Part shown: positions 54,190 to 64,000 of the stretch, in pieces
Position numbering within the stretch: position 1 is the stretch's first letter
Layout: every line of letters starts with the position of its first letter
From: Triangularia verruculosa
Taxonomy: Eukaryota; Ascomycota; Sordariomycetes; Sordariales; Podosporaceae
NCBI GenBank assembly: GCA_033296885.1
Contig: MU863989.1
Coordinates: 58,164 to 122,163 of the forward strand
Length of the DNA: 64,000 nucleotides
Direction of reading: 5' to 3'
The notes under the pieces: generated by a model
Databases searched by the model: none
Told to the model about the DNA's origin: nothing
What the model saw: the letters and a program-made list of their open reading frames with translations, nothing else
Translations under genes and position numbers: made by a program

Positions 54190-57100
54190 TAGATATTACC
54201 GGTAAAATTCTTTTAGTTTATCGGGGTAGTTTAGATTTATCGATAGTTCCTACAAGTTATCTATAGCCGGGTAATCCAACTAATTAACCAAGTACTCTAC
54301 TTAACCCTTATTAATCCGTAAATCCAGTACTTCTTCCACGTTATACTCTTCCTCTTCGTCCTCCGCTACCTTCTAGGTATTAGCCTTACTTACTTGTAGT
54401 ATAGGTTCCAAAAGTAAAATATAAAAAGTATATAACTGTAGATGTATCGTATTAGGTAGCTCTAGTTTATATACTATCTCCGATATCTTCTTTTTAACCT
54501 TAAATAGGCTTACTCTCCTATAGTCTAGCTTCTTACTAAGTCTTTTAGTGCGTAAATTATATATAGAAAGGAATACTATATCCTCCCTTTTAAGGCGAGG
54601 TCCTTCGAGCCTTTTAAAGTTATAGTACTTCCGCATCCTTTTCCTCACAAACTCTAATTCTTCCTTAAGCTTTCCGTAAAGTATATATAACTTGCCTACT
54701 TTAACCGTAGCCCTGGGTACCTTTACGTTAGGTCCTTAACGTAGGTCTGCCTTGTATCTGTAATTTACGAAAAAGGGCGTGACTTTCGTCGTTTCTATTA
54801 GCGATATATTATATACTAACTATATTATAGGTAATAATTTAACCCAATTATCTTATTCGAAATTAATATAATTCCGTAAGTACTGTTCTACGATCTAGTT
54901 AAGCCGTTCTATTTAACCGTTCGTTTAAGGGTAGTAGGCTGAAGACGCCTTACTCTTTACTTCTAATCTTGTTATTAATACTCTTTAAAACTTCGATATA
55001 AATTTAGTATCGCGGTCCGTAATAAACTCCTTTAGCTATATATATATTGATGTAATATGCCGTAGTACTATATCCGCTAATTATTCTACTAACTAAGTCT
55101 CCTTATAAAGTAAGAAATATACTTACTTAGTAAGTCTATCGACTACCGTTAATATGCTGTTGTATTTAACGCCGGTTACTATATCCTTGGATTCTGGTAA
55201 CTTAGTAATAAAGTCTATTATAACTAAACTCTATAGTTACTTTGCTATTAATAATAGCTCTAAAAATCTATAAGGCTTATACCTTATAACCTTGGTTTTT
55301 TCGTATATATAGTATAACTGGATAGCTTCCTTAATATTGTTTTTAATTTTTAGTTAGTTAAAGTGCTGTTTAATCTTTTCTATAGTCTTGGTAATACTTA
55401 TATATCCTCCGAGCTTCGACCTGTAGATTTTTATTATTAGTACCTTCCTAGTACTTAGCTCTATATAGGCCCGGTTCTTATACTATAGTCGTCCTTAATT
55501 ATCCTTCTAGATACTTTACGGCTCTAGTTTTTCCTATTAATATTGCCCTATAATATCGTTACTTAACTTTCCTTAGTACTTATTAAAAGTGGCTTGCTCC
55601 CGATATACTGCGCAATACTCTATCTACGGTTAAAGTAAATACTTAAAGGTGCCCTCCGGCGTTTCCTTAAGTAGTAGTGGTAACTCCCTAGGTATATCCT
55701 TATGATAGTCGGTTCGCCGGCTAAGTGCGTTTACCCTAGCGTTCTCCGAACCCTTCTTATAATTAATCTGGAAATTAAATTTTAAGAGGAACTTTGATTA
55801 TCGGGTTTACCGTACGTTAAGGACCTTCGTAGTAGTGAAGTACCGTAGGTTCTTGTGATCTGTATAGACCTATACCTCGTAATTGGTGCCGCTAAGGTAT
55901 AGCCTCCACTCCTCGAATGCTTCAATAATAGCGAGTAGCTCTTTATCGTAGATTAGGTAGTTTTATCGAGCCTTTTTTAGTTTCTTCGAAAAGAAGGCTA
56001 CTAGGTGTAGCTTTCCGTTATCGTCTCGCTAACCTAATTATCCTCTAATCGTATAGTCTGATATATTAGCCTCGACCTCGAACGGTCGACTAAGGTCTGG
56101 TAATTTAAGCACCGGGTCCTTTAAAATAGCCTCTTTTAGCTCTTAGAAGGCCTACTTTTCTTCCTGCCTCCATTTGAACTCTACGTCTTTCTTAGTTAAG
56201 TAGTTAAGTAGCTATGCAATACCTACGTACCTACGGATAAATATCCGATAGAAATTAATAAACCCTAAGAATTCCTTAATATATATCTATAACTACGGCG
56301 TAGGTTAGTCCTTAACGGCCGTAATCTTCTTAAGCTCTATACGAACCTCTCTTAGCGATATTAAGTATGCTAGATATACTGTTTCTTATATATAGAACTC
56401 GCTCTTTTCTTTATTTACTAAAAGTCCAGCTCCGTATAGCGCGTCGAGTATCTCTCGTACGTAGTATTTATACTCCTCTAAAGTACGTAAGTAGATAAGA
56501 ATATTATCGAGATAATATACTGCTATTTTATCGAGGTACTTTCGGATCGTATAGTCCATGAGAGATTAGAACGTTACGGGCGTATTAGTGAGCCTAAATA
56601 GTATTACGAGGTATTCGAAATAATTATAAAGAGTACGAAACGTTATCTTCTATTTATCTCCTTTCTTAATCCGTATATAAACGTACCTGACCGGTATATC
56701 TAAACGTATAAACTATCGCGCCCTAGTTAACTAACTTTATAACCTAGCTATTAGTAGTAGCGGATAGCTATTTTTTACCGTTTTATTATTTAGCTGTTAG
56801 TAATCTATATATAGTCGTAAACTACCGTCCTTCTTCGGTACAAAGAAAACGGGGTATCCTACTAGCGATGTGGACTCCCTAATATATCCTCTCTTCAAAT
56901 TCTCGTCTAAGTACTTCCGTAGTTCCTTACTTTATTTATCGTTAGTATAGTAGACTTTAAATAGCCGTAATTTAGCTCCTTCTTTTAACTTAATCTTATA
57001 GTCCTACGGTCCTCGCTTTAGAAGTCCTTCTAAATACTTAGCCGTAAAGGCTGAGTATCTTTAATATTCTACTGGTACCGCCTTTTTCTCGCCTTTCTCT

Positions 57101-59935
57101 ACGTTATTATAATAAGCGTACTTATTAACCTCCGATATCTCTATTAACGTCGTTAATTTTACTTTTTTAATCTTGCCGCCTATATTGATAGAGTATACTA
57201 TTACTTTTTAGGCTTTTTATAGTGGTGCTGTGGAGGGTGCTTTTCCTATACTCTACTTTATATATACGTCTGATTTCCTATCGTTAGTTAGATACTTCTA
57301 AGGGTCTCTTAATTATAAGTAGTTACTATCCTTCTAATCGATATCTAGGTTATAGTCCTTATACTATAGTTGCCTTAGAATTATATCTTTTTTTAGCCCT
57401 ATATCTATAATATCGAAAATTACTTTTATTATTTTTCTTAATATAGTAATATTTAATAATAGCATTTCCCTACTTACTAATTATATAGAGAAGGGTTTTT
57501 TTATAATAACCTCTTCCTTTTTCTTTCTCTATAGAATTCGGGCTTATTATATAAATCTTAGTAAAATTAAGTCCGCTTTTACTCCGCTATTTATAAGTAC
57601 CTACGCTTAAAAACCCTTTTAACGCGCTACTACTTGTAATTTCTTATCTTTTATACCCCTTCTCTATATAGTAGCGACCTCGCTAGTATATAATTTGTAG
57701 TCCTTTAAAAGTTTATAGCTTCTGTGAAAGGCTTTAGTCCTTTTCCCGATTATTATTATACCTCTAAAGCGTCCTCCTTTATTGAACTATCTAGTAGTTT
57801 AAAATCGATTAATTATTATTGTAGGGCTTTTTTTATTTTTTAATATCTTTCCGAGTCTCCTTTTTATCGTATACTTTACTTTCCTTAGTACTAGCCTCGT
57901 AGTATTTCTAAGCTTTTACTTGTAAGTAAAGAGTGTAATCCGGGCTTTTATATTACGCTAAACTATATTCCTCGTTAACGGTATCTTCTCCCTAGCCTAT
58001 TATTTATTCGAAGTAGTACTTTACGTGCCTGGGCGTGATCTATATAACCTAGAGTCCCTCCTCCAGTCTAACTAGGTCTCCCTATTTCCATAGAAAATAG
58101 TCGTCCAACTCTTCTTATAGTCGCCTCCACCTAGCTATAATCCCTATAATAGGTTTAAGATATCCGTTCTTTTCCGTCTACCTTATTAACCAATGTTCTT
58201 AGAGAACCTTACTCTAATAGTACTCTATATAACTATATATAATATACTAGAACTAAGGTATTCTCCTATACTCTAGGTGTCTAGGATGTAATTACGCCGT
58301 ATCTCTATTATATAGTTCGTACTATTTGTAGCGAAATATTTATTTAGGTATTTAAGAGAGCCCTATATTAGTAATCTTCTTATTCTCTTAAAATTCCTCC
58401 TATTCCGGTTCTTTAAATTCGAACTTATCTGCTTTATAAGCTAATCGTATTAGTTTATTACGGTGTTACTTAAATTTAATCTCCGGAATAATTTAGCGTT
58501 TGTTACTTTATTAAAGTTATATAAACGGTTAGTCATAGGCCGTAGCTTGTATTATCCTACCTTTGAGGTTATAATAGTATTGTTTAATTATTTTTTATTA
58601 GTTCCGAAGTTCTTTTACCTCTTCTTCGAATCTTTGTATTTGTTCCTCGGCCTTTTCCGTGGTATTTACGGTGAAACCTTACTTAAGTCGCTATATAGTT
58701 TTTTCGGAGGGTCCTAGAGCTGTGTTTTCCTTTAGCCTCGTAGTTCCTTTAATCGGTAATTCTTATCCTACTATACGGTCTTCTCCCTCGGAGTTAACTA
58801 TTAATTTTCCTTCTTAGGTTTTATATTTATAATTGCTATCGGTATAGTTATTTATTAAATTTTACTAATCTTCGTTAAAATACTCTACGCCGGAGATCTT
58901 TACTACCCGTATTATTTTAGCGATTACCGCCGTTTTTCTTTCCTTTTAATTAAGTTACTTAAGCGACCGATAATCTTTTTTAAAATATCCTATTTTTCTA
59001 TAGTTAAAGTATTTAATATCGTTCTTCCCTTTAAATTACTTTTATATTATATTTATCTCTATAGGCCCTGCGTAAGTAGTCCCTAAGACGTGAGTTCTAT
59101 AAGGTCTTCTCTTTCTTTTATCGTTAGGGCGATAAGGTCTTTATATACGCGTACCTTTATACTCCTTACGGCGCTAGTATTGTCGATTATCGACGCGGAC
59201 TACTATTATAATATATTCGTCGATAGTCTTTAGCCGCTTTTATCGGTATAGCTTATCTTTAACTTCTTCCTTAAGTCCGTTATAGAATAACTATATTAAT
59301 CCTTCGTCGTTAATCTCGCTATAGAGTATATCCGTTCTAAATACTATAGTATAGTCGGTAGTAGACCTAATCTACTTAAAATTAGTTAATCGCTCCTAAG
59401 TACGCCTACTTTTATTATACTCTTTAAATATCTCTTTGATTTTCTCCTCGAAACCCTTATATAATTTAAAATACTTCTTAGTAATATCCTCCCTCTCGTC
59501 GTACTTATTATTAAAGTAATCTCCTAGAATCGGTTCGAATTAGGTAAGCGCTTTATCCTTAAGCCTGGACGTAGCGTATACGACCTTAGCTTCTTTATCC
59601 GGAAAACGAGAAGGATAATACCGAAAATAAGCCTTAAGTTAGATTAAAAATCCTCCTAAGTCTCCTTTTATACCTCCGTAACGGTCGGGTACCTCGAGCT
59701 TGGCGCGTCCTTCTTTTTTACGTAAAGTGCCGATCTCCTAGTAGAGTATAGCGTTCTTCTATATAAAAGTATCGTAGGAGAGGCGCAACTTATCCTTAAG
59801 CTCCTAAATACGAGCGAGAAACTGGTCGATAGTAGGTTAGGTTAAGGTTCCCCCCTGGGTATTGGTATTTCCGGCTATAGCGTTAACTTAGCGCCTTTAA
59901 CTTATCCGTAATAAAGTTAAAGTAAGTATATAACG
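54190..59935 (-). pseudogene. gypsy gag-pol with C-terminal chromodomain, RIP-destroyed
   Basis: On the minus strand the parts that can still be read are, in order: a gag zinc knuckle at 58970-59011 in which Cys and His positions all read Tyr; the RT fingers/palm around 56500-56590 with LTNTPVTF and YLDNIL in place of the usual YLDDIL; an integrase C-terminal segment at 54373-54648 (LDYRRVSLFKVKKKISEIVY, LELPNTI, LLEPIL); and a chromodomain after it with EYNVEEVLDLRI, VEYLV and LDYPAIDN. This order is typical of fungal chromoviruses such as the MAGGY/Tf1 type, whose chromodomain steers integration to heterochromatin. The rest is too AT-rich to read with confidence. No open frame beyond 91 codons remains in the pol region. 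Confidence 0.82.
58970..59011 (-). other. gag zinc knuckle remnant, CCHC changed to YYYY
   Basis: The frame reads Y-FN-Y-RKIG-Y-FKKD-Y, with exactly the C-x2-C-x4-H-x4-C spacing. Each ligand is now Tyr: TG(C/T) to TA(C/T) and CA(C/T) to TA(C/T) are single transitions of the RIP type. Confidence 0.8.
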
Positions 59936-60336
59936 TATAACGATCCCCTATCCAGAACCTTTAAAAGGGATACCGGTTAAAAGTAAATTTCTAAATAATA
60001 GATCGGTACAGTTAAACAGCGTATAATAAGATGTCTTAATGTAAATATAAGATACTGTAAATACAAGCTATAATTATATATTACGGAACTATCTATAAGC
60101 TATTTAATTCCTCCGTATATATAGACCACTATTTCCTAGATCATTATTCTTTCTCAATGATCCCTAGAGCCGGATCGTTAGATCATCACTATAATCCAAT
60201 AATCTTTTCCTTGGATTATACTCTTAACCCAATAATCCTCCTCTGGTAGGCCTACTTCTTATTCTTCCGATTAGCTGTCCCTCTCTTCCTTCTGATTGGC
60301 TAATGCTGCCGGGAGTCTGTATTCAAGAACGTGACA
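59936..60336 (-). repeat. gypsy 5' LTR, 401 bp
   Basis: On the minus strand it starts TGTCACGTTCTTG and ends CGTTATA. It is the partner of 52873-53273 and has the same length. Confidence 0.9.
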
Positions 60337-60341
60337 GTAGG
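60337..60341. repeat. target-site duplication GTAGG (right copy)
   Basis: Matches 52868-52872. Taking one copy away restores the copia frame exactly. Confidence 0.85.
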
Positions 60342-63059
60342 CCTAACTACAAGCCTACCAATAGTAACCGGCCCTCTCAGACTCTCACTGAGGAAGATTA
60401 GAGCCCTAAGTCCTCAAACTAACCTACTGGCTAGCCTACTAAGCAAAAGGGTAAGCGGCGAGGGTACTAAGGCCACAGGCCTAAGAAGGAACCCCTGGAA
60501 GAGGCTTTTAGTACTAAAGATGTAGAAAGGCCTACTGAAAATTCAACTACTAACGAAGCCTTCACTATAGGCTATAACCTCGAGTTAGGCACTATATTCA
60601 ATAGCAATATCGCTGAAGAATATAGCGATCCAGAGCCTCCGCTTACTACTAAGAGCTCTAATTTCACTTACTACAGCTATAAGCCCTCCAACCAGTGGCT
60701 CTTTGATACAGGGTCTACAGTGTATATTTGCAATAATAAAGCCTTATTCTTAAACCTACAGCTCTCTTCCTCACTAGGAACCGTAGGTATAGGTGGTGGC
60801 CCCGTCAAGCTACAGGGCATAGGCACTGTGAGAGTTGAATTCCTCACTGGGTTTAAGGACGATGGCATAGCAGTCTACAGCTCTGTCACCCTTCAATAGA
60901 CCCTCTATATTCTAGGCTTCCCACTAAATATAGTGAGTGGCTATAGGCTCTATGCCTCAGGGGGTATAATGATGAAAGAAAAGCTGTATACGGCCTCTCG
61001 GAAGCTATTAGCACTGCTAAACTTCTAGAAAAACGGCTTCTTCTTCACTACTAAAGGCGTAAATAGCGCCAAAACTGCCTCCCATCAACCACTAGTCTAT
61101 GGGTCTACGTGGCACTGTTATACCACTGAAGATAGTGATAACAGTAAGGCTCGAGAAGCCCCTGAACCCCTGAATAGTGGGTCTACCCCTGAACCCCTGA
61201 ATACTCCTGTGAACTCAGAATTTCCAGAGGGGGTATTAGAGCCTCTAGTGGTTCCCGTACGCACTACTGCGCGGAAGAGACCCTTAGAAGCACTGATCCA
61301 GGCCGCCCAGCTCTGGTATGTCAGACTAGGGCATATTAGCCTAGACCTTCTGAAGAAGACTGCCTTGATTTCCAAAGGTATGCCCAACTTTCAGAAGATA
61401 CGCCCTGAAGACTTGGCCTGCAGAAGCTGTGATGTAGCAAATATGCTGCGGAAGCCTTCTAAACGGCCTGTAACCGATCTACCATTGGCCTTAGGTCGGC
61501 TAGAGGGGGATATATTTGTTATCCGCCCTACGCCACTGAATAATAGGCCTTACGGTCTTATTCTAGTAGATCGGAAGACCCGCTTCAGGATAATAAGGCT
61601 TCTAAAATCCAAAGAAGAAGCTGCTATAGAGGCTCGGTCCGCTATAGAGGCCTTATATAATACCTATAAGCGGTACCTAGCCCAGTTCCACTATGACGGA
61701 GGGAAGGAAATAAGAGCCCTACTGCCCTATCTCGCTGAAAAAGGTATTACCTTCAGTGAATCAAGTCCCTACGCCCACCACCAAAACGGCCTAGCAGAAC
61801 GGTTAATACGGGTGGTCTTAGACCGCCTTAGGGCTACCTTCATAGCCTCTGGGCTTCCTCTAACTCTCTGGTGCTATACTATAGGCCCTATAGTGGAGTT
61901 GATTAACCGTACTGCGAATTTCACTCGGGAGCTCACTTCTTACCAGCTCTTCCTTGACGAACTAGTGCCCTCTCAAGTACTACACGTCCCTGACCTTCAA
62001 TACTACAGGGCTATTGGCACTGAAGTTACAGTGCTTATACCCCCTGAGAAGCGTCTTATAAGGTAGAAACTGCTATCCAGAGGTACTAAAGGACGATTAC
62101 TAGTAGTCCTAGGCTACCAAACCTACCTAGTGTGGCTCGGCTAACGGCAGGTAGTTTAAACTCCTTTCGTCAAATTCTACGAGGACTTCAGGCCTTACCT
62201 ATAAGGCCCTTAGAGCCCTACGAGCACCCTGCAGCTCCCTGAAGTTGAGGAGGCTGAAGAGCTTATAACACCTTCTATAGAGGCTATTTAACACTTCGGC
62301 CTTAGTACCTACGGGCCTGCAATACCGCTCTCTCCAGGACTCACTGGTCCTGAAACACCATCACTACTACTGAGTAAGGCAGACCAGAAGCTATACCAAC
62401 GCCTTATAGGCACTGCTACTTACGCTATGACCCAAACTAGGGTTGATATAGCGTACTCTATCCAGTGGCTCTTACGGCACCTACAGTAGCCTACAGTAGC
62501 CCATTTGAAGGCAGCTAAGAAGCTCCTTAGCTACCTATATAGCACTGCCTAATACGCTATTACCTACGGTGCCTCAAAGGCCACATAGCCTATAGGGTAT
62601 ACTGATAGTGACTTTGCAGGCTGTAAGACTACTGCCCGCTTAACCTACGGCTACGTATTCCTTATTAGTGGAGGCCCAGTAAGCTGGAAATTAAAGCGAG
62701 CCTTAATAGTGGCTTACAGTACCCTCGAGGCTGAATACACGGCCCTTATGGAAGGAAATCGAGAGGTACTGTGGCTACGAGGCTTGTTTAGTGAGATATA
62801 GCGCCTACTCTAGAGACCTACTCCCCTAAAGTCAGATAACTAAGGCGCTATTGAGACTGCCTATAACCCTAAGCACTACAGCCGAACCAAATACACCCTC
62901 CTGAAATTCCAGGGCGTAAGAGAGAGTGTTTCAGCAGGCAATATTACTATATCCTTCGTACCTACAGAGGATATGGCTGCTGACAGGTTAACAAAGGCCC
63001 TAATAGCCCTTAAGTTCTAGCGCTTTTTACAGCTACTGAACTATTCTAAGCCCTATAGT
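60342..63059 (+). pseudogene. copia pol (protease, integrase, RNase H), no reverse-transcriptase core
   Basis: This continues the gag frame after the gypsy insertion. An aspartic protease motif (WLFDTGS) is at about 60700. The pre-integrase zinc part has LGHISLDLLKKT and CRSCD (61320-61435). The integrase keeps D, D and E in DIFVIRP, HYDGGKE and HHQNGLAERLIR, and an uninterrupted frame of 285 codons spans 61209-62066. After a spacer (LPEVEEAEEL) the reading passes directly to KADQKLYQRLIGTATYAMTQTRVDIAYSI and the RNase H part YTDSDFAGC, VSWKLKRALIVAYSTLEAEYTAL. The RVT_2 core expected between them, with its YVDD motif, is absent. TAG stops are scattered through the frame. All parts read in one phase, so the loss looks in frame. 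Confidence 0.87.
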
Positions 63060-63101
63060 ACGATGCTGTAGAGGGGGCTCAGTGGCACCTATATAAGCTA
63101 C

Positions 63102-63109
63102 AGAGGGGG
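63102..63109 (+). other. copia polypurine tract
   Basis: AGAGGGGG directly precedes the right LTR. Confidence 0.65.
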
Positions 63110-63675
63110 TGTTAACGTGTGGCACATAATAGGTGCCGGGTAAGACCTATGTGTTGAGGTGCCGGCCAAGCCTAACCTTGGCACTATACTATTATAGGTC
63201 TAGCGTAACCTAAGACCTACCAAAGGGCTCGGCTCCTAAGGATTTGTCAGCTATCGAAGGGAATCGAAGCCCGTAGAACTAAGCTATACCCTCTATAGTT
63301 TAGTAGTCCCACAGGGCACCCTGCTACCCTATAGGGGCCCAGTGCCCTGTAGAATCTGCTGGAAGACCAGTATACTTGTATAAGTAGACCTCTCCTCTCC
63401 TCTCAATCCTGTATGTAGTAAGCAAGTATAAGTAATAGAGCATAAGTCAATAATATACATGTACTTAAAGCCTCTGTATTAGACTAAGTACAAGTACTCA
63501 AAGCCTCTGTACTGTGACGTCTTGCCTACTGTAATAACAGTGGTCTTGCTTCCTTCAGCACTGCTGTCGTACACCCCTTTCTTCCGCTTCCGCTACGCAC
63601 TGCTACAAGCGCATAGTTCGCTGTAGCTCCCCTGTAGGCTCTGTATTACAGACCTATAGGGCGACGCAGCAAACA
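63110..63675 (+). repeat. copia right (3') LTR, 566 bp
   Basis: Starts TGTTAACG and ends AAACA. It lacks 55 bp present in the left LTR and has one extra A (CTACAAGCGC), which together explain the 54 bp length difference. Confidence 0.9.
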
Positions 63676-64000
63676 ATTACCGTTAATATTAATAATTAAA
63701 AGTTTTAATTTATAGAGTTTTTAATATTTATAACTTTTGAAGGTCTAAGTAGGCCTCGGTGCCTCCGTAGTAGCCTACTAGCGAAAGAATTGGTAAGGAG
63801 CGTAGGTGTAATAAGGAGGTAAAAATTGATATCGTTAGTGTGTTTAAATATTGTTGTATCGTAAGGAATAAAAGGTAAGAAGTGTGGGTCTTGGTTATAT
63901 ATAATTGTTAAAATAGGTCTCTGTGAGGCCTAATTTACAGTGGACTGGCAGCTGTAATACTACGTGGTTATAGGTGTGAAGGATTGGAGGATTCGGCCAA
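63676..64000. other. AT-rich RIP-like DNA, unidentified
   Basis: I see no gene. The composition is like the repeats to the left. It may be the other side of the DNA the copia element entered, but I could not read the missing end of the pogo transposase in it. Confidence 0.4.

Larger units (their letters stand above)
52873..60336 (-). mobile_element. Ty3/gypsy chromovirus, complete but heavily RIPed
   Basis: The 7464 bp element has two 401 bp LTRs and a 5 bp GTAGG duplication. It is read on the minus strand: gag zinc knuckle at about 58970-59011, reverse transcriptase at about 56500, integrase end at 54373-54648, chromodomain at about 54190-54370, and a purine tract AGAAGGAGGGGAATCG just before the 3' LTR. 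It sits inside the copia gag-pol frame. Confidence 0.9.
51107..63675 (+). mobile_element. Ty1/copia LTR retrotransposon, RIPed, lacking the RT core, split by a gypsy element
   Basis: Two LTRs (51107-51726, 63110-63675) flank one gag-pol frame that resumes in phase after a nested gypsy insertion. The order protease, integrase, RNase H identifies copia. Without the gypsy insert the element is about 5.1 kb. It lies inside the pogo transposase. A perfect target duplication is not seen: ATTAC follows the right LTR and also occurs four bases before the left one. Confidence 0.88.

Noticed and set aside
58463..58717. An 84-codon plus-strand open frame in the gypsy element
   Set aside because: It lies antisense to the gag-pol reading and is a Leu/Phe/Tyr-rich product of AT-rich DNA.

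Overview
This is a stretch of a filamentous ascomycete genome, most likely a Sordariomycete of the Sordariales type. The evidence is short GT-AG introns of about 50 to 110 bp with CTAAC/CTGAC-like branch sites, conserved fungal genes (alpha-1,3-glucan synthase, DFG5-like GH76, TRM6, ARPC3, S53 sedolisin), scattered TACCTAGGTA-type words, and a block of repeats mutated in the way repeat-induced point mutation (RIP) does it, with CpA changed to TpA.

From 1 to about 48.5 kb lies ordinary gene-bearing DNA. In order it holds: the 5' end of an alpha-1,3-glucan synthase gene (minus strand) facing a GPI-anchored GH13 alpha-amylase across a 2.1 kb shared promoter; an aminoglycoside-phosphotransferase-like pseudogene; an MFS transporter; a secreted L-amino acid oxidase; a cysteine-rich single-pass membrane protein; a small secreted protein; a GH76 DFG5/DCW1-type wall enzyme; a GPI-type protein of unknown function; TRM6; ARPC3 (minus strand, two-codon first exon); a conserved-looking nuclear-type protein; a secreted carboxylesterase/lipase; an S53 peptidase of eight exons; an intron-containing tRNA-Glu(CTC); a C2H2 zinc-finger regulator; a DUF1996 protein; a DUF3176-like membrane protein (minus strand); an FAD-dependent dehydrogenase; and an SRA-YDG-domain protein (minus strand). 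No polyketide or peptide synthetase is present and nothing argues for a metabolite cluster. The main shared theme is the cell surface: glucan synthase, amylase, DFG5-like enzyme and several secreted or GPI-type proteins.

From about 49.1 kb to the end the window is a nest of dead transposons. A RIP-mutated pogo/Fot1-type DDE transposase is interrupted by a 602 bp GC-rich, apparently un-RIPed MITE-like insertion. It is cut off on the right by a Ty1/copia element (51107 to 63675). The copia gag-pol frame is itself split by a complete Ty3/gypsy chromovirus on the minus strand (52873 to 60336) with two 401 bp LTRs, a 5 bp target duplication, RT and chromodomain remnants. The copia element has a primer site matching the anticodon arm of initiator tRNA-Met and lacks the reverse-transcriptase core.

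The most interesting points are the SRA-domain (5-methylcytosine reader type) gene about 0.6 kb from this RIP island, the clean un-RIPed insertion inside a RIPed transposase, the copia relic without reverse transcriptase, the zinc knuckle whose Cys/His residues have all become Tyr, and the kinase-like pseudogene whose in-frame stops all look like CAG to TAG changes. All exon borders were set by eye from splice consensus, reading phase and family knowledge; none has been tested against transcripts or databases.
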